From Brachybacterium epidermidis (GTDB taxonomy: Bacteria > Actinomycetota > Actinomycetes > Actinomycetales > Dermabacteraceae): a stretch of DNA of 64,000 nt. A model generated the notes under the pieces. The model was not told where the DNA came from, searched no databases, and saw only the letters and a program-made list of their open reading frames with translations. The DNA lies in NCBI RefSeq assembly GCF_015209585.1, contig NZ_JADEYR010000006.1, positions 62,001 to 126,000 on the forward strand. Direction: 5' to 3'. Below are positions 27,169 through 35,447 of this stretch, piece by piece (position 1 is the first letter of the stretch; each line of letters starts with the position of its first letter). The translations under genes and the position numbers were made by a program.

Positions 27169-28446
27169 ATGCCCGACGCCCCACTGCGCATCGCCGCGGT
27201 GTCCCTGCACACCTCCCCGTTCGCCGAGCCCGGAGGTGATGATGCCGGGGGCATGAACGTGGTGATCCTTGAGCAGTCGCGCGCCCTGGCCCGGGCCGGC
27301 CACCGGGTGGACGTGTTCACCCGTCGCTCGGACCCCCGCGCACCGGCCGTCATCGAGGCGGCCGACGGCGTGCGGGTGCACCACCTGGACGCCGGGCCGC
27401 CGGCCCCGCTGGCCAAGAGCGACATGGAGCAGGCGATCGATCCGTTCCGCACGCAGCTGCGCCGGGCCATGAGCGAGAACCGGGCCGACGCCGACGACGC
27501 TCCCTGGGACCTGATCCATTCCCACCACTGGTTCAGCGGCGTGGCCGCCCTGCCTCTCGCCGGGGAGCTCGGGATCCCCCACCTGCAGTCCTTCCACTCC
27601 GTGGCCGCGCCCGAGGACTCGGCGCAGCTTGACGCCGGGGAGCCGGCCGAGTCCTCCGGCCGCATCCCCGGGGAGCGCCTGGCGGCGCAGCGCTCGGACC
27701 TGGTGGTGGCGGTCTCCGAGGCGGAGGCCCGCACGGTCGCCGAGCGGTACGGCGTGCCCGGTGAGCGCCTCACGGTGGTGCGCCCCGGTGTCGATGTGGT
27801 GGGCTTCCATCCCGGTGCGCCAGGTGCCGTCCGTGTGCCCGGCACGGGCACCGCGCGCCCCGGTGATCGCTCTCCCGAGCCGCGCACCCTGCTGTTCGCC
27901 GCCCGCCTGCAGCCGCTGAAGGCCCCCGACCTGGCCATCGAGGTGCTGGCCCGCCTGGATCCCGCCCTGGAAGCACGCCTGATCCTCACGGGCGGGGTCT
28001 CCGAGGACTTCCGCCACTACCTGGGCGAGCTGCAGAGCACTGCCGACGAGCTGGGGGTCGCGCACAGGGTGGAGTTCGTCGGGCCCCGCAGCCGCGAGGA
28101 CCTGGCCCGCTTGATGCGCGAGGCCGATCTGCTGCTGCTGACCAGCTGGTCCGAGACCTTCGGCCTGGTGGCGCTCGAGGCGCAGGCCAGCGGCACTCCG
28201 GTCGCGGCCTGGTCCGGGGCCGGCGGGGTGCGGGAGGCCGTCGCCCCGGCCGGGATCGTGGTGCCCAGTCGCGACCCTGACGTCTGGGCCGAGGCCGTGC
28301 AGTCCCTGCTGTCGGACCCGCAGGCCCACGGCACAGCAGCGCGGGAGGCGCGGCGGTTCGCCGAGTCCCGCACCTGGGAGGCCAGTGCGCAGGTTCTCGC
28401 CGCGCAGTACGCCCGCCTGGTGCGCCCCGGTGGCGCGCCCGCCTGA
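27169..28446 (+). CDS. GT4 glycosyltransferase of the MshA type
   Basis: A 425-residue GT-B enzyme. The acceptor half has GGDDAGGMNVVILEQSRAL and GHRVDVFTRRSDP, very like MshA (D-inositol-3-phosphate N-acetylglucosaminyltransferase), and HSHHWFSGVAALPLA. The donor half has RPGVDVVGFHPG, FAARLQPLKAPDLAIEVL and SWSETFGLVALEAQASGTP. A PIG-L deacetylase follows 26 bp downstream, the same enzyme order as the first two steps of mycothiol synthesis. A role in mycothiol is likely but another GlcNAc-inositol-like product is possible. Confidence 0.85.
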   Translation: MPDAPLRIAAVSLHTSPFAEPGGDDAGGMNVVILEQSRALARAGHRVDVFTRRSDPRAPAVIEAADGVRVHHLDAGPPAPLAKSDMEQAIDPFRTQLRRAMSENRADADDAPWDLIHSHHWFSGVAALPLAGELGIPHLQSFHSVAAPEDSAQLDAGEPAESSGRIPGERLAAQRSDLVVAVSEAEARTVAERYGVPGERLTVVRPGVDVVGFHPGAPGAVRVPGTGTARPGDRSPEPRTLLFAARLQPLKAPDLAIEVLARLDPALEARLILTGGVSEDFRHYLGELQSTADELGVAHRVEFVGPRSREDLARLMREADLLLLTSWSETFGLVALEAQASGTPVAAWSGAGGVREAVAPAGIVVPSRDPDVWAEAVQSLLSDPQAHGTAAREARRFAESRTWEASAQVLAAQYARLVRPGGAPA

Positions 28447-28472
28447 GCACATCCGAAACCCGAGGAGATGCT

Positions 28473-29231
28473 GTGAGCACCGATCCCTGGTCCCTGCTGG
28501 AGCAGGCCCGCATCGTGCTGGCCGTCCACGCTCACCCTGACGACGAGTCCCTGGCCACCGGGGCCCTGCTGGCCACCCTGGCCCGCTCCGGCACCCGGGT
28601 GGTGCTGGTGACCGCCACCCGCGGGGAGGAGGGCGAGGTGGTGCCGGGCAGCACCCCCGAGGGCGATGGCCGACCGCTGGATCAGATCCGGGCCCAGGAG
28701 ATCGACGGGGCGTGCGCGCAGCTGGGCATCGAGTCCCGGCACATGCTGGGCACGCCGCCGGCCCTCGCCGGGGGCGGGTCGCCGCGCGTGTACCGCGACT
28801 CGGGCATGCGCTGGATCCGGGAGGGGCTGGCAGGCCCTGCGGAGACCGCCGGCCCGGAGAGCTTCACGAAGCGTCCCCTGGAGGAGGCCACCGGGGATCT
28901 GGTGGCCCTGATCGAGCAGCTGCGACCCGATGTGCTGCTGGGCTACGACGACGCCGGCAGCTACGGGCACCCGGATCACGTGCACGCCCATCACGTCACC
29001 GCCGCGGCCGCCGAACGCACCCGCACACCGTTCCTCCAGTTCGCGAGCGAGCCGGAGGATCCGGACTTCGTGTGGCGGGAGCTGCCGGGATGCGCCGATC
29101 AGGTGGAGGCCGCCCTGCGCTGCTACCGCACCCAGCTGACGGTGCGCGGACGCGACGGTGAGAGGGTGCTGATCCGCCATGTCGGAGGGCAGGACGACGT
29201 GATCGAGATGCGGTCGGGGCTGCGGGGCTGA
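28473..29231 (+). CDS. PIG-L/LmbE family deacetylase of the MshB type
   Basis: A 252-residue zinc deacetylase. The metal and catalytic motif AHPDDESLATGALLA is at residues 21-35 and the second metal histidine in GHPDHVHAHHV near 168; GEEGEVVPG lies between. MshB removes the acetyl group from GlcNAc-inositol in mycothiol synthesis, and Mca-type amidases share the fold. Adjacency to the MshA-like enzyme favours the MshB role. GTG follows GAGGAG. Confidence 0.88.
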   Translation: MSTDPWSLLEQARIVLAVHAHPDDESLATGALLATLARSGTRVVLVTATRGEEGEVVPGSTPEGDGRPLDQIRAQEIDGACAQLGIESRHMLGTPPALAGGGSPRVYRDSGMRWIREGLAGPAETAGPESFTKRPLEEATGDLVALIEQLRPDVLLGYDDAGSYGHPDHVHAHHVTAAAAERTRTPFLQFASEPEDPDFVWRELPGCADQVEAALRCYRTQLTVRGRDGERVLIRHVGGQDDVIEMRSGLRG

Positions 29232-29268
29232 GCGCGAGCCCGGTAGACGGCGCCCGTCCCGCGCGCTC
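29230..29268. terminator. bidirectional hairpin between convergent genes
   Basis: GAGCGCG and CGCGCTC enclose an inner GACGG-CGC-CCGTC hairpin in the 46-bp gap between the deacetylase and the EEP nuclease gene. No U-run. Confidence 0.5.
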
Positions 29269-29277
29269 GTCTCGGTC

Positions 29278-29979
29278 TCAGAGACTGACGTCCACGATCG
29301 TGGGCAGGTGGTCGGAGGCACCGGCAAGGCGGGCCTCGTCGACCGAGTCGGTGGCGCGCACCGCGCGGGCGTCCCGCACCCGCACCCCCTCGCTCATCAG
29401 GATCGCGTCGATCCGGCGCTTCGGGCCAGACGCGGGGAAGGTGTGCTGGTCGGTGCCGGCAGGGTCCTGCACCAGGGCATCCAGCAGTCGGCGGGCGGGC
29501 CCATCGGCCGTCTCATTCAGGTCCCCGCCCACGATCACGGGGGCACCGGCGGAGCTGACCAGGGCCTTCACGTGCTCGGCGTGGCTCATGCGGTTGTCCT
29601 GCTGCAGGGCGAAGTGGATCGAGGAGACCACCACCGCTGCCCCGCCCGGCACCGAGATGCGTGCCGCGGCCACGCCGCGGGGGTAGGTGGAGTTCAGGTC
29701 GCTGAGCTGCTGGGCGACGGGGTGGGCGCCGCGGCGGATCACGCGGGAGGCCACGTCCTCGGTGGCCAGGATCGCCAGGCCCCTCCCACCCAGGCCGCCC
29801 ACCAGGATCTCCATCCCCACCTGGCGGGCGAACCAGCGCAGACGCGTGGTGGGCAGCACGAAGCGCGGCGCCTCCTGCACCAGCAGCACGTCCGGGGCGA
29901 GGTCGCGGGTGGCCTCGATGAGGGCGGGCAGGTCACCGCGCAGCTCCCACAGGTTCCAGGAGCAGATCCGCAGGTCCAT
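29278..29979 (-). CDS. endonuclease/exonuclease/phosphatase (EEP) family protein
   Basis: A 233-residue EEP-fold enzyme. Motifs in order: LRICSWNLWELRG (metal Asn), DVLLVQEAPRF (metal Glu), SSIHFALQQDNR, VIVGGDLNETADG (catalytic DxN) and the final GASDHLPTIVDV (His). It cleaves phosphodiester or phosphate-ester bonds in a metal-dependent way; DNA, lipid or sugar phosphate substrates all occur in this fold. ATG overlaps the ADP-ribosylglycohydrolase stop (TGATG), so the two are co-translated. Confidence 0.9.
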   Translation of the reverse strand: MDLRICSWNLWELRGDLPALIEATRDLAPDVLLVQEAPRFVLPTTRLRWFARQVGMEILVGGLGGRGLAILATEDVASRVIRRGAHPVAQQLSDLNSTYPRGVAAARISVPGGAAVVVSSIHFALQQDNRMSHAEHVKALVSSAGAPVIVGGDLNETADGPARRLLDALVQDPAGTDQHTFPASGPKRRIDAILMSEGVRVRDARAVRATDSVDEARLAGASDHLPTIVDVSL

Positions 29980-31088
29980 CAGGGGGTCCTTTCCGTCGGG
30001 CGCTCGGGCGGGGTCACGTGCTGCCCGGGACTCGCGTGCTCCGCAGGGATCGCATGCTCCGCAGGGATCGCATGCTCCGCGGGGATCACCCGCTCCACCA
30101 GGGCGATGAGTTCGTCCACCTCGTAGCCGGGCCAGCCGAACAGCTGCCGGCGCCATTCCGGCGGCACCGCCTTGGCGCCGACGGCCGCGCCCATCAGCGC
30201 ACCGGTGATGCAGGCGACCGTATCGGTGTCGTAGCCGGCGCGCACGGCGCTCTCGAGGCTCTGCACCAGCGCCTCGCGCCGGGCGAACTTCCCACCCGGC
30301 AGCGGCAGGGTGGCCGAGATCGCCGACCACGAGGCCTGGAAGGCACCCACCACCCAGCCGTTGCGGCGGAAGGTGGCGGGGGTGGCGGCCTCGGCCTCCT
30401 CGATCCGGGTGCGCCACAGGGCGGCGCGCTCCGCGCTGAGCCGGCCCAGGCCCACCCGCACGTCGATCTCCCCGGTGAGCACGGCATGCCGCACCGCGAG
30501 GCCCCACAGCATGCAGGCCTCGGTGACATCGGGGTGCACGTGGGTGAGACGGCACACGGCGTCGATCCCCGCGGCGGCGTCGTCCTCGGAGTGCAGCAGG
30601 TACGGCATCACGGCGGCGTGGGTGCGCATCAGGGAGCCATTGCCGGCGATGCGGGGCAGTTCCTCGTGGGCGCTGAGGGCGGCGGCCCGGAAGTCCGCCG
30701 CACGCGGCGCGAAGTGGCCGTCGGCCAGGGCGCGGTCCACGGCGCGTCGCACCACCGTGGAGGTCAGGCCCCCGATGTCCGGGGTGCCCAGCGACCACGA
30801 GTACCACTCGCGGGCGATCTGGTCCTGGGCGGCCTCCAGGCGCAGGTCGTGCAGGCCCGAGATGGCGGCGGCCGCCTCGAGCACCACGATCGCCATCGCG
30901 GTGTCGTCGGTCCATTCGCCCTCCTGCCAGCCCAGCACGCCGCCGCCCAGCATCTCCACGTCCTCGGAGTCCGGGATGGGGGCGAGGAACTCGTAGGGGG
31001 CGCCGAGCGCGTCACCGGTGGCGGCGGCCACCACGGAGCCGATGGCGCGGGAGCGCTGCGCGGCGTCGAGCCCCGCCCCTGGTGCCAT
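29979..31088 (-). CDS. ADP-ribosylglycohydrolase (DraG/ARH) family protein
   Basis: A 369-residue ARH-fold enzyme. Metal-binding motifs are AATGDALGAPYEF near residue 22, GEWTDDTAMAIVVLE near 57 and GYDTDTVACITGALMGA near 290, all with the conserved Asp pairs. The family removes ADP-ribose from proteins or other targets. The C-terminus carries three copies of AIPAEH encoded by an 18-bp tandem repeat. Overlap with the EEP gene implies linked function, perhaps in ADP-ribose or NAD-derived ester turnover; the target is unknown. Confidence 0.92.
   Translation of the reverse strand: MAPGAGLDAAQRSRAIGSVVAAATGDALGAPYEFLAPIPDSEDVEMLGGGVLGWQEGEWTDDTAMAIVVLEAAAAISGLHDLRLEAAQDQIAREWYSWSLGTPDIGGLTSTVVRRAVDRALADGHFAPRAADFRAAALSAHEELPRIAGNGSLMRTHAAVMPYLLHSEDDAAAGIDAVCRLTHVHPDVTEACMLWGLAVRHAVLTGEIDVRVGLGRLSAERAALWRTRIEEAEAATPATFRRNGWVVGAFQASWSAISATLPLPGGKFARREALVQSLESAVRAGYDTDTVACITGALMGAAVGAKAVPPEWRRQLFGWPGYEVDELIALVERVIPAEHAIPAEHAIPAEHASPGQHVTPPERPTERTP
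30033..30086. repeat. 18-bp tandem repeat (3 copies) inside the ADP-ribosylglycohydrolase gene
   Basis: Three units of cgc-g/a-tgctccgc-a/g-gggat in frame encode the repeated hexapeptide IPAEHA at the protein's C-terminal end. Copy number could vary without breaking the frame. Confidence 0.85.
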
Positions 31089-31248
31089 CGTGCTCTCCGA
31101 TCTGTGTGGATCCGTGTGATCCCTGTGCGCGCCGATCCGCGGATCCGCGGATCGTCACCGTCATCGTGACATGTCGCCATGGTGACACGTCGGGCTCCGG
31201 TCGCGGACCCTCCGGACGGCTACCCTGGTGGGGACCCGAAGGAGCTCC

Positions 31249-32042
31249 ATGACCGCGACCCCGCAGGCGGCCGATCACGGCTGTGCAGACCCGCACGACC
31301 ACACCGGCCACGACCATCCTCCCACCGGGGCCGACGTGGTGCGCGATCTCGTGCGCGGGCTGTCGGTCCTGGCGCTGGTGCTGCCCGCGCTCGGGCTGGT
31401 GCTGCTGCTGGCGATCCTGCCGCTGGCCCCTCCAGCATCCTGGTGCTGGCGCTCGGTCTCGTGCTCGGTGCCGCGCAGCTGCTGGTGCTGGTGGCCACCA
31501 GCCTGTTCGTGGCCCGCACCAAGCCGCGCCTGGCGGTGAACCCCGGGCTGATGGCGGTGCGCTCCGCCGCCGAGGAGGCCCTGCGCGTGGCCGCCGTGCT
31601 GCTGGCGCTGCTGCTGTGGCCGGACGACGCCCGCTCCGAGCTGGGCGTGTGGCTGGGGGCAGGCGCGGCCCTGGTGTGGCCGGCCCCGGCCACCGCACAG
31701 ACGGTCTCCACCCGCTTGCGCATCTCCCGGCCCTCGGAGTGGTCGAAGCAGGCCGTGGCCACCTTGCTGAGCGAGCGCGTCACGCCTCGCTCGACGGTGC
31801 TCATGCGCCTGCTGGACGTGCTGGGCACGGTGCTGTTCCAGCTCGGTGCGACCGTCCTGGTGATCCTGGCTCCGGTGATGGTGGTGGGCACGGCCGTGCT
31901 GTCCATCGGCTCGGGCCTGGCCACCCTGGTGCTGCAGCGCCGCCCCCCCGCCGCGCGCCTGCGCTCCCCCCGGGCCTACGCGCCCTTCATCATCGGCCTG
32001 CTCACCCTGGGCCCGGCGGTCCTGGGTCTGACCGCGCTGTGA
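31249..32042 (+). pseudogene. integral membrane protein of unknown function, one-base frameshift
   Basis: The first frame (ATG 31249, AAGGAG site) gives a His/Asp-rich N-terminus (HGCADPHDHTGHDH, a possible metal-binding stretch) and one membrane span (VLALVLPALGLVLLLAIL). From about 31,432 the coding sense moves to a second frame: SSILVLALGLVLGAAQLLVLV and further spans near LRVAAVLLALLLW, LGATVLVILAPVMVVGTAVL and FIIGLLTLGPAVLGL. Adding one C in the gcccctcc run rejoins them into about 264 residues. Its stop is 35 bp before the M13 peptidase. Confidence 0.65.
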
Positions 32043-32077
32043 AGCTCCCTCATCCGATCCTCGAGGAGACATCCGAT

Positions 32078-34090
32078 ATGACCTCTGCCGCCCCCGAGCA
32101 TTCCCTGCCCTCCGGCCTGGACCTCGCTCACGTCGATGAGGGCATCCGCATCCAGGACGACCTGTTCGGCCACGTCAACGGGGCCTGGCTGAAGTCCCAC
32201 GTGATCCCGGCGGATCGCTCCAGCGACGGCGCCTTCCACGCCCTGCGGGACCTGTCCGAGGAGCGCGTGCGGGAGATCATCGAGGAGGCCGCGGCCGATG
32301 AGGACGCCCCCGCCGACAGCGAGCACGGCCGCATCGGCGCGCTGTACCGGATGTTCATGGACACCGTGGCCATCGATCAGGCCGGAGCGGCCCCGCTGGA
32401 GGGCCTGCTGGAGCAGATCACCTCGGCTGCTGACCTTCAGCAGGTGGTGCGCACCATGGCCGCCCCGGACTCGGGCACCAGCGCGCTGCTGGCCTACGTG
32501 TGGACCGACGACCGCGACTCCACCCGCTACCAGGTGAAGCTGCACCAGGGCGGGCTTGGCCTGCCGGACGAGTCCTACTACCGCGAGGACCGCTACGCCG
32601 ACGTGCGCGCCGCCTACGTCGAGCACCTGTCGGCGCTGGCGGAGCTGGCGGGCCTGCCGGGCCGCGAGGGGCTGCCCTCGGGCGATGCCGCCGAGCTGGC
32701 CCGGATCGTGCTGGACTTCGAGACCCGCCTGGCGGCCTGCCACGTGGACGTGGTGCGGGTGCGCGACCGCGAGAAGTCGAACAATCCCATGGATGCAGAG
32801 CAGCGCCGCGAGCTGGCCCCCGCTTTCCCCTGGGACGCCTACCTCGAGGGCACCGGGGCCCCGGCCGACGCCTTCGACGTGGTCTCGGTCAGCCAGCCCG
32901 AGTTCGTGCAGGCCGCCGCCGAGCTGCTGGCCGGTGAGGATCTCGCGGTGCTGCGGGCCTGGCTCGCGGTGCGGGCGGTCAGTGCGTACGCCCCGTACCT
33001 GGCCTCCGCCTTCGTCGACGAGGACTTCGACTTCACCGGCCGCGTCCTCAGCGGCGCGGAGGAGCTGCGTGAGCGCTGGAAGCGGGGCGTGGCCTTCGTG
33101 GAGGGCACGGTGGGCTTCTCGGTGGGCAAGGAGTACGTGGCCCGCCACTTCCCGCCCTCCCACAAGGAGCGCATGAACGAGCTGGTGGACTCCCTGCTGG
33201 AGGCCTACCGCGAGTCGATCTCCACCCTGGAGTGGATGTCCCCGGCCACCCGCGAGAGGGCCCTGGTGAAGCTTGCGAAGTTCACCCCGAAGATCGGCTA
33301 CCCGGACACCTGGCGCTCCTACGAGGGCCTGGAGATCACCGAGGGGGACCTGGTGGCGACCGTGCGCGCCTCCCGCCGCTTCGACGCCGCCTTCGAGTAC
33401 GCCAAGGTGGGCGGTCCGATCGACGAGGACGAGTGGCACATGACCCCGCAGACGGTCAACGCCTACTACAACCCCGGCCGCAACGAGATCGTGTTCCCGG
33501 CCGCGATCCTGCAGCCGCCGTTCTTCGATGCCGAGGCCGACGACGCCGTGAACTTCGGCGGCATCGGCGCGGTGATCGGCCACGAGATCGGCCACGGCTT
33601 CGATGATCAGGGCTCCAAGTACGACGGTGACGGCAACCTCGCCTCGTGGTGGACCGCGGAGGACCGCGCCGCCTTCGAGGACCGCACCACCGTGCTGATC
33701 TCGCAGTTCTCCGAGCTGTCCCCCCGTGAGCTGGACGACCAGCACACCGTCAACGGTGCCCTCACCATCGGTGGGAACATCGGCGACCTGGGCGGTCTGG
33801 GCATCGCGCTGAAGGCATACCGCGCTCGCGTCGCAAAGGACGGAGGCGAAGCACCTGTGCTGGACGGCTGGACCGGGATCCAGCGGGTGTTCCTGTCCTG
33901 GGCCACCGTGTGGCGGGGCAAGAACCGCCTGCAGGAGGCGATCCGTCGCCTCGCGGTGGACCCGCACTCCCCCGCGGAGTTCCGCTGCAACATCACGGCT
34001 GGCCACATGGACGACTTCTACGAGGCCTTCGACGTGCGCGAGGGCGATGCGATGTACCGCGCGCCGCAGCAGCGCGTGACGATCTGGTGA
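32078..34090 (+). CDS. M13 (neprilysin/Zmp1-type) metallopeptidase with an altered zinc-ligand motif
   Basis: A 670-residue, apparently cytosolic or leaderless-exported peptidase without signal peptide. Family motifs: VNAYYNPGRNEIVFPA, zinc helix GHEIGHGFDDQG with His502, Glu503 and His506, and the C-terminal CNITAGHMDDFYEAFDV. The third zinc ligand is normally the Glu of GENIGDLGG; here the codon at 33773-33775 is GGG, giving GGNIGDLGG, while Asp570 is kept. Loss of that ligand should abolish or cripple zinc binding unless it is a sequence error (GAG to GGG). Good AGGAG site; probably co-transcribed with the following gene. Confidence 0.93.
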   Translation: MTSAAPEHSLPSGLDLAHVDEGIRIQDDLFGHVNGAWLKSHVIPADRSSDGAFHALRDLSEERVREIIEEAAADEDAPADSEHGRIGALYRMFMDTVAIDQAGAAPLEGLLEQITSAADLQQVVRTMAAPDSGTSALLAYVWTDDRDSTRYQVKLHQGGLGLPDESYYREDRYADVRAAYVEHLSALAELAGLPGREGLPSGDAAELARIVLDFETRLAACHVDVVRVRDREKSNNPMDAEQRRELAPAFPWDAYLEGTGAPADAFDVVSVSQPEFVQAAAELLAGEDLAVLRAWLAVRAVSAYAPYLASAFVDEDFDFTGRVLSGAEELRERWKRGVAFVEGTVGFSVGKEYVARHFPPSHKERMNELVDSLLEAYRESISTLEWMSPATRERALVKLAKFTPKIGYPDTWRSYEGLEITEGDLVATVRASRRFDAAFEYAKVGGPIDEDEWHMTPQTVNAYYNPGRNEIVFPAAILQPPFFDAEADDAVNFGGIGAVIGHEIGHGFDDQGSKYDGDGNLASWWTAEDRAAFEDRTTVLISQFSELSPRELDDQHTVNGALTIGGNIGDLGGLGIALKAYRARVAKDGGEAPVLDGWTGIQRVFLSWATVWRGKNRLQEAIRRLAVDPHSPAEFRCNITAGHMDDFYEAFDVREGDAMYRAPQQRVTIW

Positions 34091-34094
34091 GCTG

Positions 34095-34673
34095 ATGCCC
34101 AGGCCTGACGCCCCGTTCTACGTCGGCACCACCCGGCCCGGCTCCGTGGGCTGGACCAGGATCGCGGTCACGCTGCTGGCCGGGGTGGTGCTGGTGGTGG
34201 TGATGGCCACCCGGCCCCAGCCCCTGGCCCCCGTGCTGCTGGTGAGCGCAGCGATCGTGTTCGCGGGCCTGGCGCTGTGGACCTGGATGTGCCAGTGGAC
34301 ACGGTTCATCGTGGACGAGCACGGGGTGGCGGTGAGCCTGGGCGGGTTCTGGCCCCGGCCGCCGTGGCCGCTGCAGGACTTCCGCACCGTGCAGCTGCGG
34401 GAGATCCCGCCCTCCACCATCGGCGTGACGGTGGGCGGGTACGGCTGGCGGCGCGGCCGGGTGATGGCCGCACGCCCGGCGGACCTGCGACCGGTGGGCC
34501 GCGGGAAGATCTTCACCACCGTCGATGTGCAGCGCCGCAGCCGGATCCTGGTGACCCGCGCCGGCACCATGGTGGAGATCGTGGGTCGCGGCGAGTCCGA
34601 CTACCTGTTCTCCCCCACCGATCCGATCGCCACCGCCGAGGCCGTGGAGCAGGCGATCCGCGCCAGACGCTAG
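34095..34673 (+). CDS. membrane protein with PH-like domain
   Basis: A 192-residue protein starting 4 bp after the peptidase stop. Two hydrophobic segments (about 21-37, AVTLLAGVVLVVVMA, and 45-65) are followed by a beta-rich cytosolic domain of about 120 residues (FIVDEHGVAVSLGGF, RSRILVTRAGTMVEIVG) resembling bacterial PH domains of small actinobacterial membrane proteins. Function unknown. Confidence 0.75.
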   Translation: MPRPDAPFYVGTTRPGSVGWTRIAVTLLAGVVLVVVMATRPQPLAPVLLVSAAIVFAGLALWTWMCQWTRFIVDEHGVAVSLGGFWPRPPWPLQDFRTVQLREIPPSTIGVTVGGYGWRRGRVMAARPADLRPVGRGKIFTTVDVQRRSRILVTRAGTMVEIVGRGESDYLFSPTDPIATAEAVEQAIRARR

Positions 34674-34676
34674 ACT
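34671..34676 (+). promoter_or_regulatory. -10 element of the thiamine transport operon
   Basis: TAGACT overlaps the TAG stop of the preceding gene and lies about 20 bp before the riboswitch. Confidence 0.45.
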
Positions 34677-34694
34677 GTCCGCTGGTCATCTGCT

Positions 34695-34783
34695 GACAGG
34701 GGAGCACCAACGGGGTGCTGAGAGTGCGCCGCAGGGCGCAGACCCTCGAACCTGATCCGGTTCATACCGGCGTAGGGAGTCGG
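34695..34783 (+). promoter_or_regulatory. TPP riboswitch (THI element)
   Basis: The leader contains the conserved parts in order: GGGGAGC, GGGTGCTGAGA, GACCCTCGAACCTGATC, then GGTTCATACCGGCGTAGGGAG, which is the THI-box P2/P3 and P4/P5 core. It senses thiamine pyrophosphate and here controls a thiamine-type ECF transporter. The ATG is about 65 nt beyond, with a GAAGGAGTGGAG site that could be sequestered. Confidence 0.95.
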
Positions 34784-34846
34784 GATTTCCGCGCCGGACG
34801 GCTGATCCGTCCTCGCGCGCCCCTTCCAGCCATGGAAGGAGTGGAG

Positions 34847-35443
34847 ATGAACCGTTCACACACCACCCGCTACCGCACGGTGGACCTGCTGGTCACGGTG
34901 GTCATCGGGGTCGCCTTCGGGGTGGCGTTCCTGGGGTACGGCCAGCTGTACCCCCTGATCGGGCCGCTGACGACGGCCTTCAAGCCCGCCGAGGGCCTGC
35001 TGGCCGGGATCTGGTTCCTGCCGGCGATGCTGGCCGCTCTGATCGTGCGCAAGCCCGGTGCGGCCCTCGGGGCGGAGATGATCGCTGCAGTGCTGTCGAT
35101 GCTGCTGGGCAGCCAGTGGGGCTGGGGCACCGCGATCTCCGGCCTGATGCAGGGCGGCGGCGTGGAGCTCGCCTTCCTGCTGACCCGCTACCGCCGCTTC
35201 ACCCTGCCCGTCGCCATCCTGGGCGGCGTGCTCGCGGCCGTGCTGGAGTGGGGCTACGAGAAGTTCGCCTACTACATGGAGATGAGCTGGTCGTTCTCCT
35301 TCATGATGCTGGCGTTCTTCCTGCTTTCCGGGGCGGTGCTGTGCGGCCTGCTGGGCTGGGTCGCCACCCGCGCACTGGGCGCCACCGGCGCGCTGGATGC
35401 GATGCCCGCCGGGCGCGACCGGCAGCCGGTGTCCTCGACGTGA
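34847..35443 (+). CDS. ykoE: ECF transporter S component for thiamine/HMP (YkoE type)
   Basis: A 198-residue membrane protein with about five or six spans. It follows a TPP riboswitch and matches YkoE: VVIGVAFGVAFLGYGQLY, GPLTTAFKPAEGLLAGIWFL, and LIVRKPGAALGAEMIAAV. S components bind the vitamin or its hydroxymethylpyrimidine precursor. ATG 34847 follows GGAAGGAG; an in-frame ATG at 34832 overlaps that site. The ATPase/EcfT fusion begins 5 bp after its stop. Confidence 0.92.
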   Translation: MNRSHTTRYRTVDLLVTVVIGVAFGVAFLGYGQLYPLIGPLTTAFKPAEGLLAGIWFLPAMLAALIVRKPGAALGAEMIAAVLSMLLGSQWGWGTAISGLMQGGGVELAFLLTRYRRFTLPVAILGGVLAAVLEWGYEKFAYYMEMSWSFSFMMLAFFLLSGAVLCGLLGWVATRALGATGALDAMPAGRDRQPVSST

Positions 35444-35447
35444 TCGC

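Noticed and set aside
29979-30915. One long fusion of the EEP nuclease with an upstream arginine-rich extension
   Set aside because: The extension is the ADP-ribosylglycohydrolase gene read in another frame; the nuclease starts at 29979.
31283-32077. N-terminal extension of the M13 peptidase
   Set aside because: It is the frameshifted membrane-protein gene read out of frame; a good AGGAG site precedes ATG 32078.
31976-34006. 676-codon minus-strand frame opposite the M13 peptidase
   Set aside because: Antisense shadow; the peptidase motifs are on the plus strand.
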